From Marinifilum flexuosum (GTDB taxonomy: Bacteria; Bacteroidota; Bacteroidia; Bacteroidales; Marinifilaceae), in contig NZ_RAPQ01000010.1 in assembly GCF_003610555.1 (NCBI RefSeq), positions 310,001 to 374,000 of the forward strand: a stretch of DNA of 64,000 bases. Reading direction: 5' to 3'. Shown here in pieces: positions 18,845-27,058 of this stretch. Under the pieces are notes generated by a model. It was not told the origin of the DNA. It did not search any database and worked only from the letters and a program-made list of their open reading frames with translations. Numbering within the stretch: the stretch's first letter is position 1; each line of letters starts with the position of its first letter. Both the position numbers and the translations under genes were made by a program.

Positions 18845-19390
18845 ATGAAGAATAGAAACACCAAAGATCCCGGCGAAAACCATATTTACCCTTTTATTAT
18901 TTCCAACATTTTAGTGTTTGTAGGGATATTTTTTAGCTTAAATTCAGCTCCCGAAGTAGCTATTATTTTATACTCCATGTCGCTTAATCTGTTTATTCAC
19001 TGGCTTGGATTTTACAGTTCTACAAAAAAGAAAATTGCTCGTTTTTCTGAGTACTACAACAATTTAATGATTGGCATTTTCTGTGTTTCATCGGTAATTC
19101 CTGTTTTTATATTAATGGTATCACTGATATTGGAATTCCCCGTTTCTAATTGGACCTTTTTATTGGTTTCCCTACTATTGAGTTTTATTTTCAAGTTTGG
19201 CTTATACAAATACTTTGCATGGGAATCGGTAACCGAAAAACTGATGAATCAGTACAGAATGAGTATTGAACAAGAACGAGACGATAATTTTAAGATTGTA
19301 AAAGCACATTTTGATACCAATCCCGAAAAGTTTAAGGAATACATTGAGAAATCGCAGCTGTTCGATGATAAAATTGAAAAACTGTTCTGA
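18845..19390 (+). CDS. Hypothetical four-helix membrane protein
   Basis: 181 aa, family not recognised. Four hydrophobic segments at about 17-33, 38-56, 74-95 and 103-123, then a charged cytoplasmic C-terminal region (EKLMNQYRMSIEQERDDNFK, FDTNPEKFKEYIEKSQLF) with helical character. The ATG at 18845 follows a terminator by a few bases, so its promoter must overlap that hairpin. The stop is followed after 20 bases by the 21-bp repeat array. It converges on the DUF4294 gene. Confidence 0.75.
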   Translation: MKNRNTKDPGENHIYPFIISNILVFVGIFFSLNSAPEVAIILYSMSLNLFIHWLGFYSSTKKKIARFSEYYNNLMIGIFCVSSVIPVFILMVSLILEFPVSNWTFLLVSLLLSFIFKFGLYKYFAWESVTEKLMNQYRMSIEQERDDNFKIVKAHFDTNPEKFKEYIEKSQLFDDKIEKLF

Positions 19391-19410
19391 TTATTTCATA
19401 AAGTAAGCAT

Positions 19411-19544
19411 TGCGCACACATAAAAAGAATCTCCGAATCAATAAACAACCTGTCCGCAACAAAAATCAGAAGCTTCGAACACCATAATTCCAATTGCGCA
19501 CACTAAATTGATGGTTCTGCACGCGGATTGAGTATCTCCGAACT
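19411..19544. repeat. 21-bp degenerate tandem array, left block
   Basis: Units start at 19411, 19432, 19453, 19474, 19495, 19516 and 19537, exactly 21 bases apart. Cores on the + strand are TGCGCACAC, TCCGAATCA, TCCGCAACA, TTCGAACAC, TGCGCACAC, TCTGCACGC and TCCGAACTG; the 12 bases between cores are AT-rich and poorly conserved. The core reads like the - strand core (CTTCCGCAC) of the right block, so the two blocks look inverted relative to each other. The region is intergenic. Confidence 0.75.
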
Positions 19545-19800
19545 GTGCGGAATAAATTTCCCGGCGTGCGGAAGAATCACCTTACCGTTCGGAACAGATT
19601 TCTTCCCGTGCGGAAGGGTCACCTTGCCGTGCTGAACAAATAAAATTGCGTGCGGAAGCACTTCCCATATGTGCGGAAAGGGTACCTGAGCGTGCAAAAC
19701 AAATTTTTTAGTGTGCGGAAGCATTACCTTAACGTGCAGAGAAGATATTTATGTGTGCGGAAGCATTTCTTTTGTGCTCGGAAACTTCCTTTTGGTGCGA
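19545..19800. repeat. 21-bp degenerate tandem array, right block
   Basis: Cores begin at 19545, 19566, 19587, 19608, 19629, 19650, 19671, 19692, 19713, 19734 and 19755, each 21 bases apart, then drift near 19774-19795. GTGCGGAAG is exact at 19566, 19608, 19650, 19713 and 19755. The copies between are variants (GTTCGGAAC, GTGCTGAAC, GTGCAAAAC, GTGCAGAGA), suggesting a 42-bp higher-order unit. The array runs into the last codons of the DUF4294 gene. Period 21 equals seven codons or two helical turns. Confidence 0.85.
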
Positions 19801-20429
19801 AGTGGATAAGGCGGTGGCAACTCCCTGTTTTTAATCCGATCTAAAATTTCTTCTACCATCCAATCTTTTCCTAAAGGATCGTACTCTGCCTTTAACGAAG
19901 TACCAAACATTGCGGCAATTGATTGCCAAAACACGGCTGTTACCGATCCTTTTAACTCCTTCAAATGGTAATAACTACTATGCCCTGATTCTCGGTCAAT
20001 CAGTTTCATTAATAGTTTCCCCTGCGAGATCTTCAGTTTCATTAATGGCTTTTTGTACTCTTTCATCAAGCCTTTGTATTCTTTCCTGATTAATTTCCTG
20101 CGTTCCTTTTTACTATGAACATTTTTCAATTGTTCATTCAAACGAATAATAGTATTGTTTGCTTCCTCGGCATATGGATACACGATTCTTACATTACGAA
20201 CCGTACGCCAATATTTTCGGGTGCTGCGGTAATGTTTTCTTTTTCGTTTCTTGTATCTCTTAACATTGATTTCATCCAGATTTACATGCAAATTGGTATC
20301 TGCAAAAACCACAGTATCTAATAATAGATTGTATCGATCTTCAGCACGAGTTTTTGCATTTGATTCTGTACACAGCAAAATCAAGATACTTCCCATTATT
20401 AATATGCCTAATCCAACTAACCGCATCAC
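19749..20429 (-). CDS. DUF4294 domain-containing exported protein
   Basis: Bacteroidota-specific protein of unknown function, 226 aa. The N-terminus has a signal peptide (about 1-25, LVGLGILIMGSILILLC then SNA). The domain covers about 40-205: RKYWRTVRNVRIVYPYAEEA, LIDRESGHSSYYHLKELKG and VTAVFWQSIAAMFGTSLKAE are its recognisable blocks. The last 15-17 residues (from KRKFPSTKE to MLPHT) are encoded by the invading 21-bp array. Beyond the TAA the same frame continues in heptads for another 75 codons to 19503. Divergent from the gamma-glutamyltransferase gene. Confidence 0.85.
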   Translation of the reverse strand: MMRLVGLGILIMGSILILLCTESNAKTRAEDRYNLLLDTVVFADTNLHVNLDEINVKRYKKRKRKHYRSTRKYWRTVRNVRIVYPYAEEANNTIIRLNEQLKNVHSKKERRKLIRKEYKGLMKEYKKPLMKLKISQGKLLMKLIDRESGHSSYYHLKELKGSVTAVFWQSIAAMFGTSLKAEYDPLGKDWMVEEILDRIKNRELPPPYPLRTKRKFPSTKEMLPHT

Positions 20430-20480
20430 AATTCAAAGTTAATCTTTCTATCTTTAAAGAAATTATCAAAACATACCATC

Positions 20481-22169
20481 ATGCAAAAATTTATTCCCCT
20501 ATTTCTATTGCTGATTCTTTCGATAAATAGTTTTGCTCAAGATCGAATAACTGGATTCAATTTCGCAACTCGATCAGAGGTAATTGCTAAAAATGGAATG
20601 GCTTGTACCAGTCAACCATTGGCAACACAAGTAGCACTCGACATTCTCAAATCGGGAGGAAATGCTGTTGATGCAGCCATAGCCGCCAATGCAACTCTCG
20701 GATTAATGGAACCCACCGGATGTGGAATTGGTGGTGATATTTTCGTGATTCTTTGGGATGCAAAAACCAAGAAATTGTACGGATTAAATGGAAGTGGACG
20801 TTCTCCAAAATCGCTTACGCTAGATTATTTAAAGCAAAATACCAATGGAAAAATACCGGCTTATGGCCCGCTACCTGTTTCGGTTCCAGGTTGTGTTGAT
20901 GGCTGGTTTACCATTCACAAAAAGTTTGGTAAGTTGGATATGGAAAAAATTCTGCAACCTGCAATCACTTATGCAAAGGAAGGTTTTCCGGTAAGCGAAT
21001 TAATTGCTTATTATATGAATGGCTCAGCCAAGAGGTTAAAAAAATATCCAGGCTTTGCAGAAACCTATATGCCAAATGGTAAAATGCCTCAAAAAGGAGA
21101 AATTTTTAAGAATCCATATCTGGCAAACACCTATGAAAAAATAGCCAAAGGTGGTCGGGATGCATTTTACAAAGGCGATATTGCCAAAAGCATTGCAAAG
21201 TACATTAAAGAACAAGGCGGATTTCTTTCTTACGAAGATTTAGCTACACACAAATCGGAATGGGTTGATCCTATATCAGTAAATTATAGAGGATACACGG
21301 TATGGGAATTGCCGCCAAACGGACAGGGAACTGCCGCCCTTCAAATTCTCAATATCTTAAAGTATTACGATATTGCCAAGATGGGATTTGGCTCAACGGA
21401 TTACTTACACACTTTTATTGAAGCAAAAAAGTTGGCATTCGAAGATCGTGCAAAGTTTTACACCGACCCTGATTTTTCAGAAATACCAATAAAGGAATTG
21501 ATATCTAATGAATATGCATTGGAGCGAAAAGAATTAATCGATCCTAATAAAGCTGCTAGAGAATATCCTGCTGGAGAATTGGAACAAGGCAATACCATTT
21601 ATCTTACTGTTGCTGATAAAGAAGGCAATATGGTATCACTAATTCAAAGTAATTATCGAGGAATGGGATCGGGAATGACACCTGAAGGTCTTGGTTTTGT
21701 TCTTCAGGACAGAGGGGAACTTTTTAGTCTGGATGAAGGTCATGCGAACGTTTATGCTCCTGGGAAAAGACCATTTCATACCATCATTCCAGCCTTTATC
21801 ACAAAAGATGAAAAACCATTTATCAGTTTTGGTTTAATGGGCGGTGCCATGCAACCACAAGGACATGCTCAGATAGTAGTTAACCTAATTGATTTCGGAA
21901 TGAATCTGCAGGAAGCAGGTGATGCTCCTCGAATTCGTCACGAAGGTTCCTCGCAACCAACAGGCTCAAAAATGAAAGATGGTGGTTGGATAAACCTTGA
22001 ATCGGGTATTACATACCAAAGCATAAGAGAATTAATGCAAAAGGGCCATAAAATAAAATATAGCACTGGTGGATTTGGTGGATATCAAGCCATAATGTTC
22101 GACGAAAAAAACGGCGTGTATTATGGTGCTTCTGAATCAAGAAAAGATGGTCAGGCTGCTGGTTACTAA
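20481..22169 (+). CDS. ggt: Gamma-glutamyltransferase
   Basis: Ntn hydrolase that cleaves gamma-glutamyl bonds in glutathione and related peptides. 562 aa with a signal peptide (MQKFIPLFLLLILSINSFAQ), so periplasmic. The large-subunit start MACTSQPLATQVALDILKSG and GNAVDAAIAANATLGLMEP are typical. Autoprocessing would occur before the threonine of GNTIYLTVADKEGNMVS (about residue 373), the equivalent of the TTHxS nucleophile site, here divergent. The product could act on gamma-D-Glu peptides, but nothing nearby supports that. Confidence 0.93.
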   Translation: MQKFIPLFLLLILSINSFAQDRITGFNFATRSEVIAKNGMACTSQPLATQVALDILKSGGNAVDAAIAANATLGLMEPTGCGIGGDIFVILWDAKTKKLYGLNGSGRSPKSLTLDYLKQNTNGKIPAYGPLPVSVPGCVDGWFTIHKKFGKLDMEKILQPAITYAKEGFPVSELIAYYMNGSAKRLKKYPGFAETYMPNGKMPQKGEIFKNPYLANTYEKIAKGGRDAFYKGDIAKSIAKYIKEQGGFLSYEDLATHKSEWVDPISVNYRGYTVWELPPNGQGTAALQILNILKYYDIAKMGFGSTDYLHTFIEAKKLAFEDRAKFYTDPDFSEIPIKELISNEYALERKELIDPNKAAREYPAGELEQGNTIYLTVADKEGNMVSLIQSNYRGMGSGMTPEGLGFVLQDRGELFSLDEGHANVYAPGKRPFHTIIPAFITKDEKPFISFGLMGGAMQPQGHAQIVVNLIDFGMNLQEAGDAPRIRHEGSSQPTGSKMKDGGWINLESGITYQSIRELMQKGHKIKYSTGGFGGYQAIMFDEKNGVYYGASESRKDGQAAGY

Positions 22170-22218
22170 AGCTTGATTAATTAACAATTATTTACATAAG
22201 TGATGTTTTTAACTAAAT

Positions 22219-22261
22219 ACACATAAATCCCCTATTTATCTAGATTAATAGGTATTTGTGT
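22219..22261. promoter_or_regulatory. Imperfect palindrome between ggt and arcA
   Basis: Centred on ATCTAGAT at 22238-22245 with flanking CCTATT (22231-22236) and AATAGG (22247-22252), and outer arms ACATAAAT and ATTTGTGT. It may be the ggt terminator or an operator, but it lacks a U-tract. Its outer arm resembles the repeat at 1-56. Confidence 0.4.
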
Positions 22262-22298
22262 AGATTTTAAAAAACATGAAATTTACTTAAGACTATTT

Positions 22299-22329
22299 TT
22301 TGGGATGCACTTAATTTTTACTTCTTTTG
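22299..22329 (+). promoter_or_regulatory. arcA promoter
   Basis: TTTG at 22299-22302 and TTCTTTTG at 22322-22329 with a 19-base spacer; the -7 differs from TAnnTTTG at its second base. Predicted start is near 22336, leaving a leader of about 47 bases. Confidence 0.55.
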
Positions 22330-22382
22330 CAAATCACAATATAGTACAACAAACAAGTTAAATAAGACATAACAGATCGGGC

Positions 22383-23672
22383 ATGACTAAGTATGTAGAA
22401 TTAAATGTTAGATCGGAGATTGGTGAATTAGAGGGAGTGATCCTTCATACTCCGGGTGCAGAAGTCGAAAATATGACTCCTGAGAATGCTGAACGTGCAC
22501 TTTACAGTGATATTTTAAACCTTGACGTAGCAAGAGATGAATACAAACAGTTGAGCGGTGTACTGGGCAAAATAGCACAAACTTATCAGGTTAAAGATCT
22601 TTTGGCTAATGTCCTAAAGGATGAAAAAGCTAAAGAGGCTGTAATCGACAGAGTGTGTAAAATGGAACCTCACATTGCCATTAAAGGCAATACATATTGC
22701 ATCAAGGATTACTTGCTGGATCAAGCACCTACAGAATTGGCAAGACTTTTAATTGAAGGTGTACCTTTAAAAGCAGATAACCTTACCAAGTTCTTAAGTA
22801 AAGAACGTTATGCAATGCGTCCGCTTCACAATTTCTTCTTTACTCGCGATGCTTCAATGTCGGTATTGAACGAAGTTTTGATTGGTAAAATGGCTAATGG
22901 CGTTCGTGATCGCGAATCATTAATCATGCAATCAATTTTCGATTATACTCCAGGTTTTAATACAAAAACTGTAAATCCAATCGATAATCCATCCGTAGAT
23001 CCAAATTGTATGATCGAAGGTGGCGACGTTCTTATCGCTCGTGATGACATCTTAGTGATTGGTAATGGAACAAGAACAACAACTCAAGGTATTGATTTTA
23101 TTCTTGCTCAGTTATTATCGCAAAAAGAGGAAAAACAACGTCACATTTTGGTACAGGAATTACCAAGTCAACCAGAATCTTTCATTCACCTTGACATGGT
23201 ATTTACACTGTTAGATGTTGATAAATGTATGGTTTACGAACCATTAATCATGCGTCCAAACAAATATCAAACTGTACACATTACCATCCAAAATGGAAAA
23301 GTGCTTGATATTAGAAGAGAAAACAACCTTCTTGAAGCATTGAAAAAATTAGGTATGGATCTTAAGCCGATTTTCTGTGGTGGAAATGGTGATCCATGGA
23401 ATCAGGAAAGAGAACAATGGCACAGTGGTGCGAACTTCTTTGCTGTAGGTCCTGGTAAAGTTATTGGTTATGGTAGAAATATCCACACGATGGAAGCAAT
23501 GAACAAGAATGGATTTGAGATTCTTCGTGCGAAAGATATCATTCGCCATAAAGTTGAACTTTCAGATTACGAAAAATATGTAATTACCATTGAAGGTTCT
23601 GAACTACCTCGTGGTGGTGGTGGTGCACGATGCATGACAATGCCAGTTCGTCGTAAACCAGTTAATTGGTAA
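22383..23672 (+). CDS. arcA: Arginine deiminase
   Basis: Hydrolyses arginine to citrulline and ammonia. 429 aa of the amidinotransferase fold. Visible are the N-terminal GELEGVILHTPGAEVENMTP, HNFFFTRDASM, MIEGGDVLIA, the catalytic His in SFIHLDMVFTLLD and the nucleophile Cys417 in GGGGARCMTMPVRRKP. Carbamoyltransferase (arcB) and carbamate kinase (arcC) are not adjacent, so it stands alone here. It has its own promoter and terminator. Confidence 0.95.
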   Translation: MTKYVELNVRSEIGELEGVILHTPGAEVENMTPENAERALYSDILNLDVARDEYKQLSGVLGKIAQTYQVKDLLANVLKDEKAKEAVIDRVCKMEPHIAIKGNTYCIKDYLLDQAPTELARLLIEGVPLKADNLTKFLSKERYAMRPLHNFFFTRDASMSVLNEVLIGKMANGVRDRESLIMQSIFDYTPGFNTKTVNPIDNPSVDPNCMIEGGDVLIARDDILVIGNGTRTTTQGIDFILAQLLSQKEEKQRHILVQELPSQPESFIHLDMVFTLLDVDKCMVYEPLIMRPNKYQTVHITIQNGKVLDIRRENNLLEALKKLGMDLKPIFCGGNGDPWNQEREQWHSGANFFAVGPGKVIGYGRNIHTMEAMNKNGFEILRAKDIIRHKVELSDYEKYVITIEGSELPRGGGGARCMTMPVRRKPVNW

Positions 23673-23694
23673 GAAATTACACAAAATACCATAT

Positions 23695-23724
23695 AAAGGA
23701 ATCCCATTCGGATTCCTTTTTTTA
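23695..23724 (+). terminator. arcA terminator
   Basis: AAAGGAATCC (23695-23704) and GGATTCCTTT (23710-23719) form a perfect 10-bp stem with a 5-base loop, followed by a T run. The T run overlaps the -7 element TATTTTTG (23723-23730) of the next gene. Confidence 0.85.
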
Positions 23725-23730
23725 TTTTTG
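23723..23730 (+). promoter_or_regulatory. -7 element of TrmH-family gene
   Basis: TATTTTTG fits TAnnTTTG; start predicted near 23737, 23 bases before the ATG. No -33 TTTG is evident because the upstream space is taken by the arcA terminator. Confidence 0.4.
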
Positions 23731-23759
23731 TTCCGCAATAAAGAATACAGAACAATAGA

Positions 23760-24296
23760 ATGAGAAAATTAAAGAATAGCGAATTAGATCGCAAAAGCAT
23801 AGATGAATTTAAAGCATCAGATAAAACTCCAATTATTATTGTATTGGATAATGTAAGAAGCCTAAATAACATTGGTTCTGTATTTCGTACTTCGGATGCA
23901 CTTTTAATTGAAGCTGTTTATTTATGTGGCATTACCGCAACTCCTCCACACAGAGAATTGCACAAAACAGCATTGGGGGCAGAAGATTCGGTACAGTGGG
24001 AATATTTTAAGAACACCGAAGATGCTGTTGCAAAATTAAAGGAAAATGGATTTGATATTTACTCAGTTGAGCAAGCTGAGAATAGCGTGTCTCTGGAAAA
24101 TTTCGAAACCAATCCTAGTAAAAAATATGCTTTAATTTTCGGCAATGAAGTAAAAGGAGTACAACAAAAAATTGTTGATGCCTCTGACGGATGTATTGAA
24201 ATCCCTCAATTTGGAACCAAACACTCCTTCAATATTTCGGTAAGTTGTGGTATTGTTCTTTGGGATTTATTCTCTAAAATGAACTATCAGAAATAG
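23760..24296 (+). CDS. TrmH/SpoU-family RNA methyltransferase
   Basis: SPOUT-class 2'-O-ribose methyltransferase, 178 aa, acting on tRNA or rRNA with S-adenosylmethionine. All three SpoU motifs are present: NVRSLNNIGSVFRT, YALIFGNEVKGV, and IPQFGTKHSFNISVSCGI. There is no N-terminal extension, which favours a tRNA enzyme of TrmH/TrmL type, though the target nucleotide is unknown. It ends one base from the convergent regulator gene, with no room for a terminator between them. Confidence 0.9.
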   Translation: MRKLKNSELDRKSIDEFKASDKTPIIIVLDNVRSLNNIGSVFRTSDALLIEAVYLCGITATPPHRELHKTALGAEDSVQWEYFKNTEDAVAKLKENGFDIYSVEQAENSVSLENFETNPSKKYALIFGNEVKGVQQKIVDASDGCIEIPQFGTKHSFNISVSCGIVLWDLFSKMNYQK

Positions 24297-24297
24297 C

Positions 24298-25089
24298 CTA
24301 AAGATTAAATTCTAAAGTAATAATCGTTCCTGGAAAAGCCTTCTCATACTCTTTTGAGAAGGTTCGTTGTTTTACCTGTTTCCAAACTGCTGTTCCCGAC
24401 AAGATTTGAATCTTTCCTTGGTTTTGTTGAACAAATTGCCTGATGGTAAACAAACCAATTCCTTTGTGATTCCTCTTAAACGTTGTGGTTCCATTTTGCA
24501 CAGCCCATTCAACAGCTGCTATGGGATGATTACTTGAAGATATATCAACAAATGACTTTCCTTTGTTAACAATGGTAACAAACAACTTCTTGTTGTATAC
24601 CGAAAAATAATGCGATATAAAAACCTCACGACATTTACTATGAACAAAGGCATTTCTGAAAACCTCGGCAACACAAAGCTCAATTGCCATTTTCAAGTGT
24701 TGATTTAAGCTAATATCTGGTCTTTCAGGAAATATTTTGGTTTCCAGATATTCCGATAATGCCCCTTCGTCTGGACTTGTAAAATTCTGACATTTGATTA
24801 AATGCTTCCATAAATTTTTTTTGGCAGCACCATTTACCAATTTCTTGGTATTAAATAAATTGTCAATTGATTCCTGAATACCGACTAAGCGAGGCTTGTT
24901 TTTTTTCTTTTCTAAGCTAGAAATCAAACAGCCTAAAATAGAGAACAAGTTAGATTCTATGACTTTTGTTTCCTCAAAATTGAATACTATTTCTTCACCA
25001 TAGCATTTTTTTGTTTGATGATACAAATCGGTAAAAAATACTACACCCTGAAAGTTATTTGCAAGCTTCTGAGGAATTGTAATCTCCAT
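24298..25089 (-). CDS. STAS-like plus GHKL ATPase regulator
   Basis: 263 aa. The N-terminal ~90 residues resemble an anti-sigma-antagonist-like fold (VVFFTDLYHQTKKCYGEEIVFNFEETKVIESNLFS; weak). The C-terminal half is a GHKL ATPase: N-box ELCVAEVFRNAFVHS near 136-150 and G-box HKGIGLFTIRQFVQQNQGKI near 210-230. There is no histidine phosphoacceptor or transmembrane sensor, so it is more like an anti-sigma or switch kinase than a two-component sensor. No partner gene adjoins it. Confidence 0.65.
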   Translation of the reverse strand: MEITIPQKLANNFQGVVFFTDLYHQTKKCYGEEIVFNFEETKVIESNLFSILGCLISSLEKKKNKPRLVGIQESIDNLFNTKKLVNGAAKKNLWKHLIKCQNFTSPDEGALSEYLETKIFPERPDISLNQHLKMAIELCVAEVFRNAFVHSKCREVFISHYFSVYNKKLFVTIVNKGKSFVDISSSNHPIAAVEWAVQNGTTTFKRNHKGIGLFTIRQFVQQNQGKIQILSGTAVWKQVKQRTFSKEYEKAFPGTIITLEFNL

Positions 25090-25169
25090 CTTTTTATCCT
25101 TGTTTAATTCCTAAATAAGAATCGTCTAAGATAAAAAAATAGAATAAATATTTTAGGTATCTAAACAAA

Positions 25170-25197
25170 AAAAGCGATCCTAAAAAGGATCGCTTTT
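25170..25197 (-). terminator. TPR lipoprotein gene terminator
   Basis: AAAAGCGATCCT (25170-25181) and AGGATCGCTTTT (25186-25197) form a perfect 12-bp stem with a 4-base loop, with an A run to the left that gives U residues on the - strand. Confidence 0.85.
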
Positions 25198-25218
25198 CAT
25201 ATATCTTGTAATTTTTAA

Positions 25219-26943
25219 TTACTCAACGATAGCTTTGAATTTAGCATCTTCAAATACTTTAGCAAATTCCATATCAGACTTCGCTACTGATTTTAAAGAA
25301 GCATCTTTAGCTACTGCAGTTTCAAGGTTAGTGAAAACTAAGTTATTGTTATCAGTTCTCGCACCTACTACAGCTTTTAGGTAGTATACCATTGCAGCAT
25401 CGCTAGTGTTAGCGTTTAATTTTTCAAGAGCAACATTGTTTTTACCAGCTAAAATGTTAGCTAAAGCAGCGTTTACTGAAGGACAATCACCGAAGTGCTT
25501 CACAGCAGTATCGTAATCAGCCTTCATGATAGCAACAATACCTTGGTTGTAGTTAACTTCTTTACCAGCACCAGTTGCAGCACCAAAAAGAACTTCTGCT
25601 TCAGCAACATTACCGTTTACTAACTCAACAGCACCTAAGTTGTTTTTCACAACTGGGTTGTTTGCAGAAAGCTTATCAGCTTTTTCGAAGTTAGATTTAG
25701 CGTCAGCTACTTTACCCATACCGAATAAGATCATACCTGCATCGTTATAACCTCTCCAGTCTTTAGAGAATTGCTTCTTAGCTGATTCGTAAATTTTCAA
25801 TTTATCGTCAGCAGACTTCACTAAAGTAGCAGAATATAATAATTCTTCAACGTTTAGTTCAGATGGCTTGTTCATACCAAGATCTTTCAATTCAGCGTCA
25901 GATTTACCAATAAGATCAACGTTAACAGTGAATTTAGCTCTTCTTAATTTAGGAAGTACTTCTTTCTTAACATCGTCGAAAGCAGCAGAAATGTTTCTGA
26001 TTTCTTTTTCACGTACTTCAGGATCTGAGTACATAGAAAGAACACGTAGAATCAATTCTTTATCTTGGATGTTAGAAGCTTTCATTAATTTTTGGAAACC
26101 TTCCCAGTCTTCTGGAGTAACTTTAGATTTGAAGAAATCTTCAGCTGCATACTCAGCCATTTTACCTCTCTTCATTTCTTTCTTGATGTACTTAGAAGAA
26201 GAAACTTCACGCTTACCAGCTAATTTCTCGTTCCAATCTTGCTTACCATCTGGAGATGCATAAGCAGAAACTTCAACTCCTTTGTATTCTTTCTTTTCGT
26301 CAGCTTTAACAGCGTCTAAGTATGCTTTAAGAGCTTTAACGTCTTCAGCTTTCATTTCTGACCAACGAACTTGTGAGCTGTTGATTAGGTAGTGAAGATC
26401 TGCCTCTTGTGTTTCTGGAATAATTCTTTGGAATGCATCTTTACCAACAATGTTCATTGGGTTATTTTGCACCAAAGTAGCAGTAGCAACTACACCATCA
26501 GCAATTTTGTAAGGATCGAATTCAACTGATTGCTCACCTTTGCTAGCAGTCATTCTAACTTCTAAGTCAGAAATTCTCATTGCTTGCTCGTAAGGAACTT
26601 TACCAGTGTAGGTAATAGTTTTTCCAGTTTCAAAAGGAACTACAGTATTGTTTCCTTGAACTTTCTCGCCTTGTAAAGTTTTTGATGGGAAAGCTTTTTC
26701 TCCATTTTCGAACTTCAATACAGGAGTTGCAACAAGAACGGCTTTTTTATTAAAATATCCGCCAGGAATGTTAACAACAACTTTTACATCAACCATATCA
26801 GCATGTGCTTCCAAAACTTCAGGAGTCACCTGATACTTGATATCACTTGCTTCTTTCTTCATCTTATTAAGACCAGCACAGCTTGTAAGTACCAATCCTG
26901 CTAAAGCCAAAGAAGCTAAGGAAATAACCTTTGATCTTTTCAT
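25219..26943 (-). CDS. TPR-containing outer-membrane lipoprotein
   Basis: 574 aa of a Bacteroidota lipoprotein type of unknown role. Signal peptide with lipobox LTSC, lipidated Cys22. Residues about 35-180 are beta-rich, 185-330 carry an OmpA-like stretch (VEVSAYASPDGKQDWNEKLAGKREVSSSKYI resembles the OmpA peptidoglycan-binding segment), and about 365-570 are TPR-like helical repeats (WRGYNDAGMILFGMGKVADA, NPVVKNNLGAVELVNGNVAEA). Codon use looks highly biased and Lys-rich, suggesting strong expression. A possible -7 TAAATTTG on the - strand lies at 26994-27001. Confidence 0.8.
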   Translation of the reverse strand: MKRSKVISLASLALAGLVLTSCAGLNKMKKEASDIKYQVTPEVLEAHADMVDVKVVVNIPGGYFNKKAVLVATPVLKFENGEKAFPSKTLQGEKVQGNNTVVPFETGKTITYTGKVPYEQAMRISDLEVRMTASKGEQSVEFDPYKIADGVVATATLVQNNPMNIVGKDAFQRIIPETQEADLHYLINSSQVRWSEMKAEDVKALKAYLDAVKADEKKEYKGVEVSAYASPDGKQDWNEKLAGKREVSSSKYIKKEMKRGKMAEYAAEDFFKSKVTPEDWEGFQKLMKASNIQDKELILRVLSMYSDPEVREKEIRNISAAFDDVKKEVLPKLRRAKFTVNVDLIGKSDAELKDLGMNKPSELNVEELLYSATLVKSADDKLKIYESAKKQFSKDWRGYNDAGMILFGMGKVADAKSNFEKADKLSANNPVVKNNLGAVELVNGNVAEAEVLFGAATGAGKEVNYNQGIVAIMKADYDTAVKHFGDCPSVNAALANILAGKNNVALEKLNANTSDAAMVYYLKAVVGARTDNNNLVFTNLETAVAKDASLKSVAKSDMEFAKVFEDAKFKAIVE

Positions 26944-27058
26944 AACAACTACTTAATTATTTTAACTTTTAAAATTATATTCTAGTTCAAAAACAAATTT
27001 AAGAAAATTTTATGCAAATTAAATTTATTCCGTCTTTTTATTTGGATTTTCAGGGCTT

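Noticed and set aside
19503-19844. Open frames on both strands across the first array with heptad-repeat peptides
   Set aside because: A 21-bp period keeps any frame periodic and open by chance. The frames lack start context, overlap on opposite strands, and follow the array rather than a gene.
20481-22169. Gamma-glutamyltransferase as part of the murein locus
   Set aside because: It is 30 kb away with unrelated neighbours. Shared gamma-glutamyl chemistry alone does not link it.
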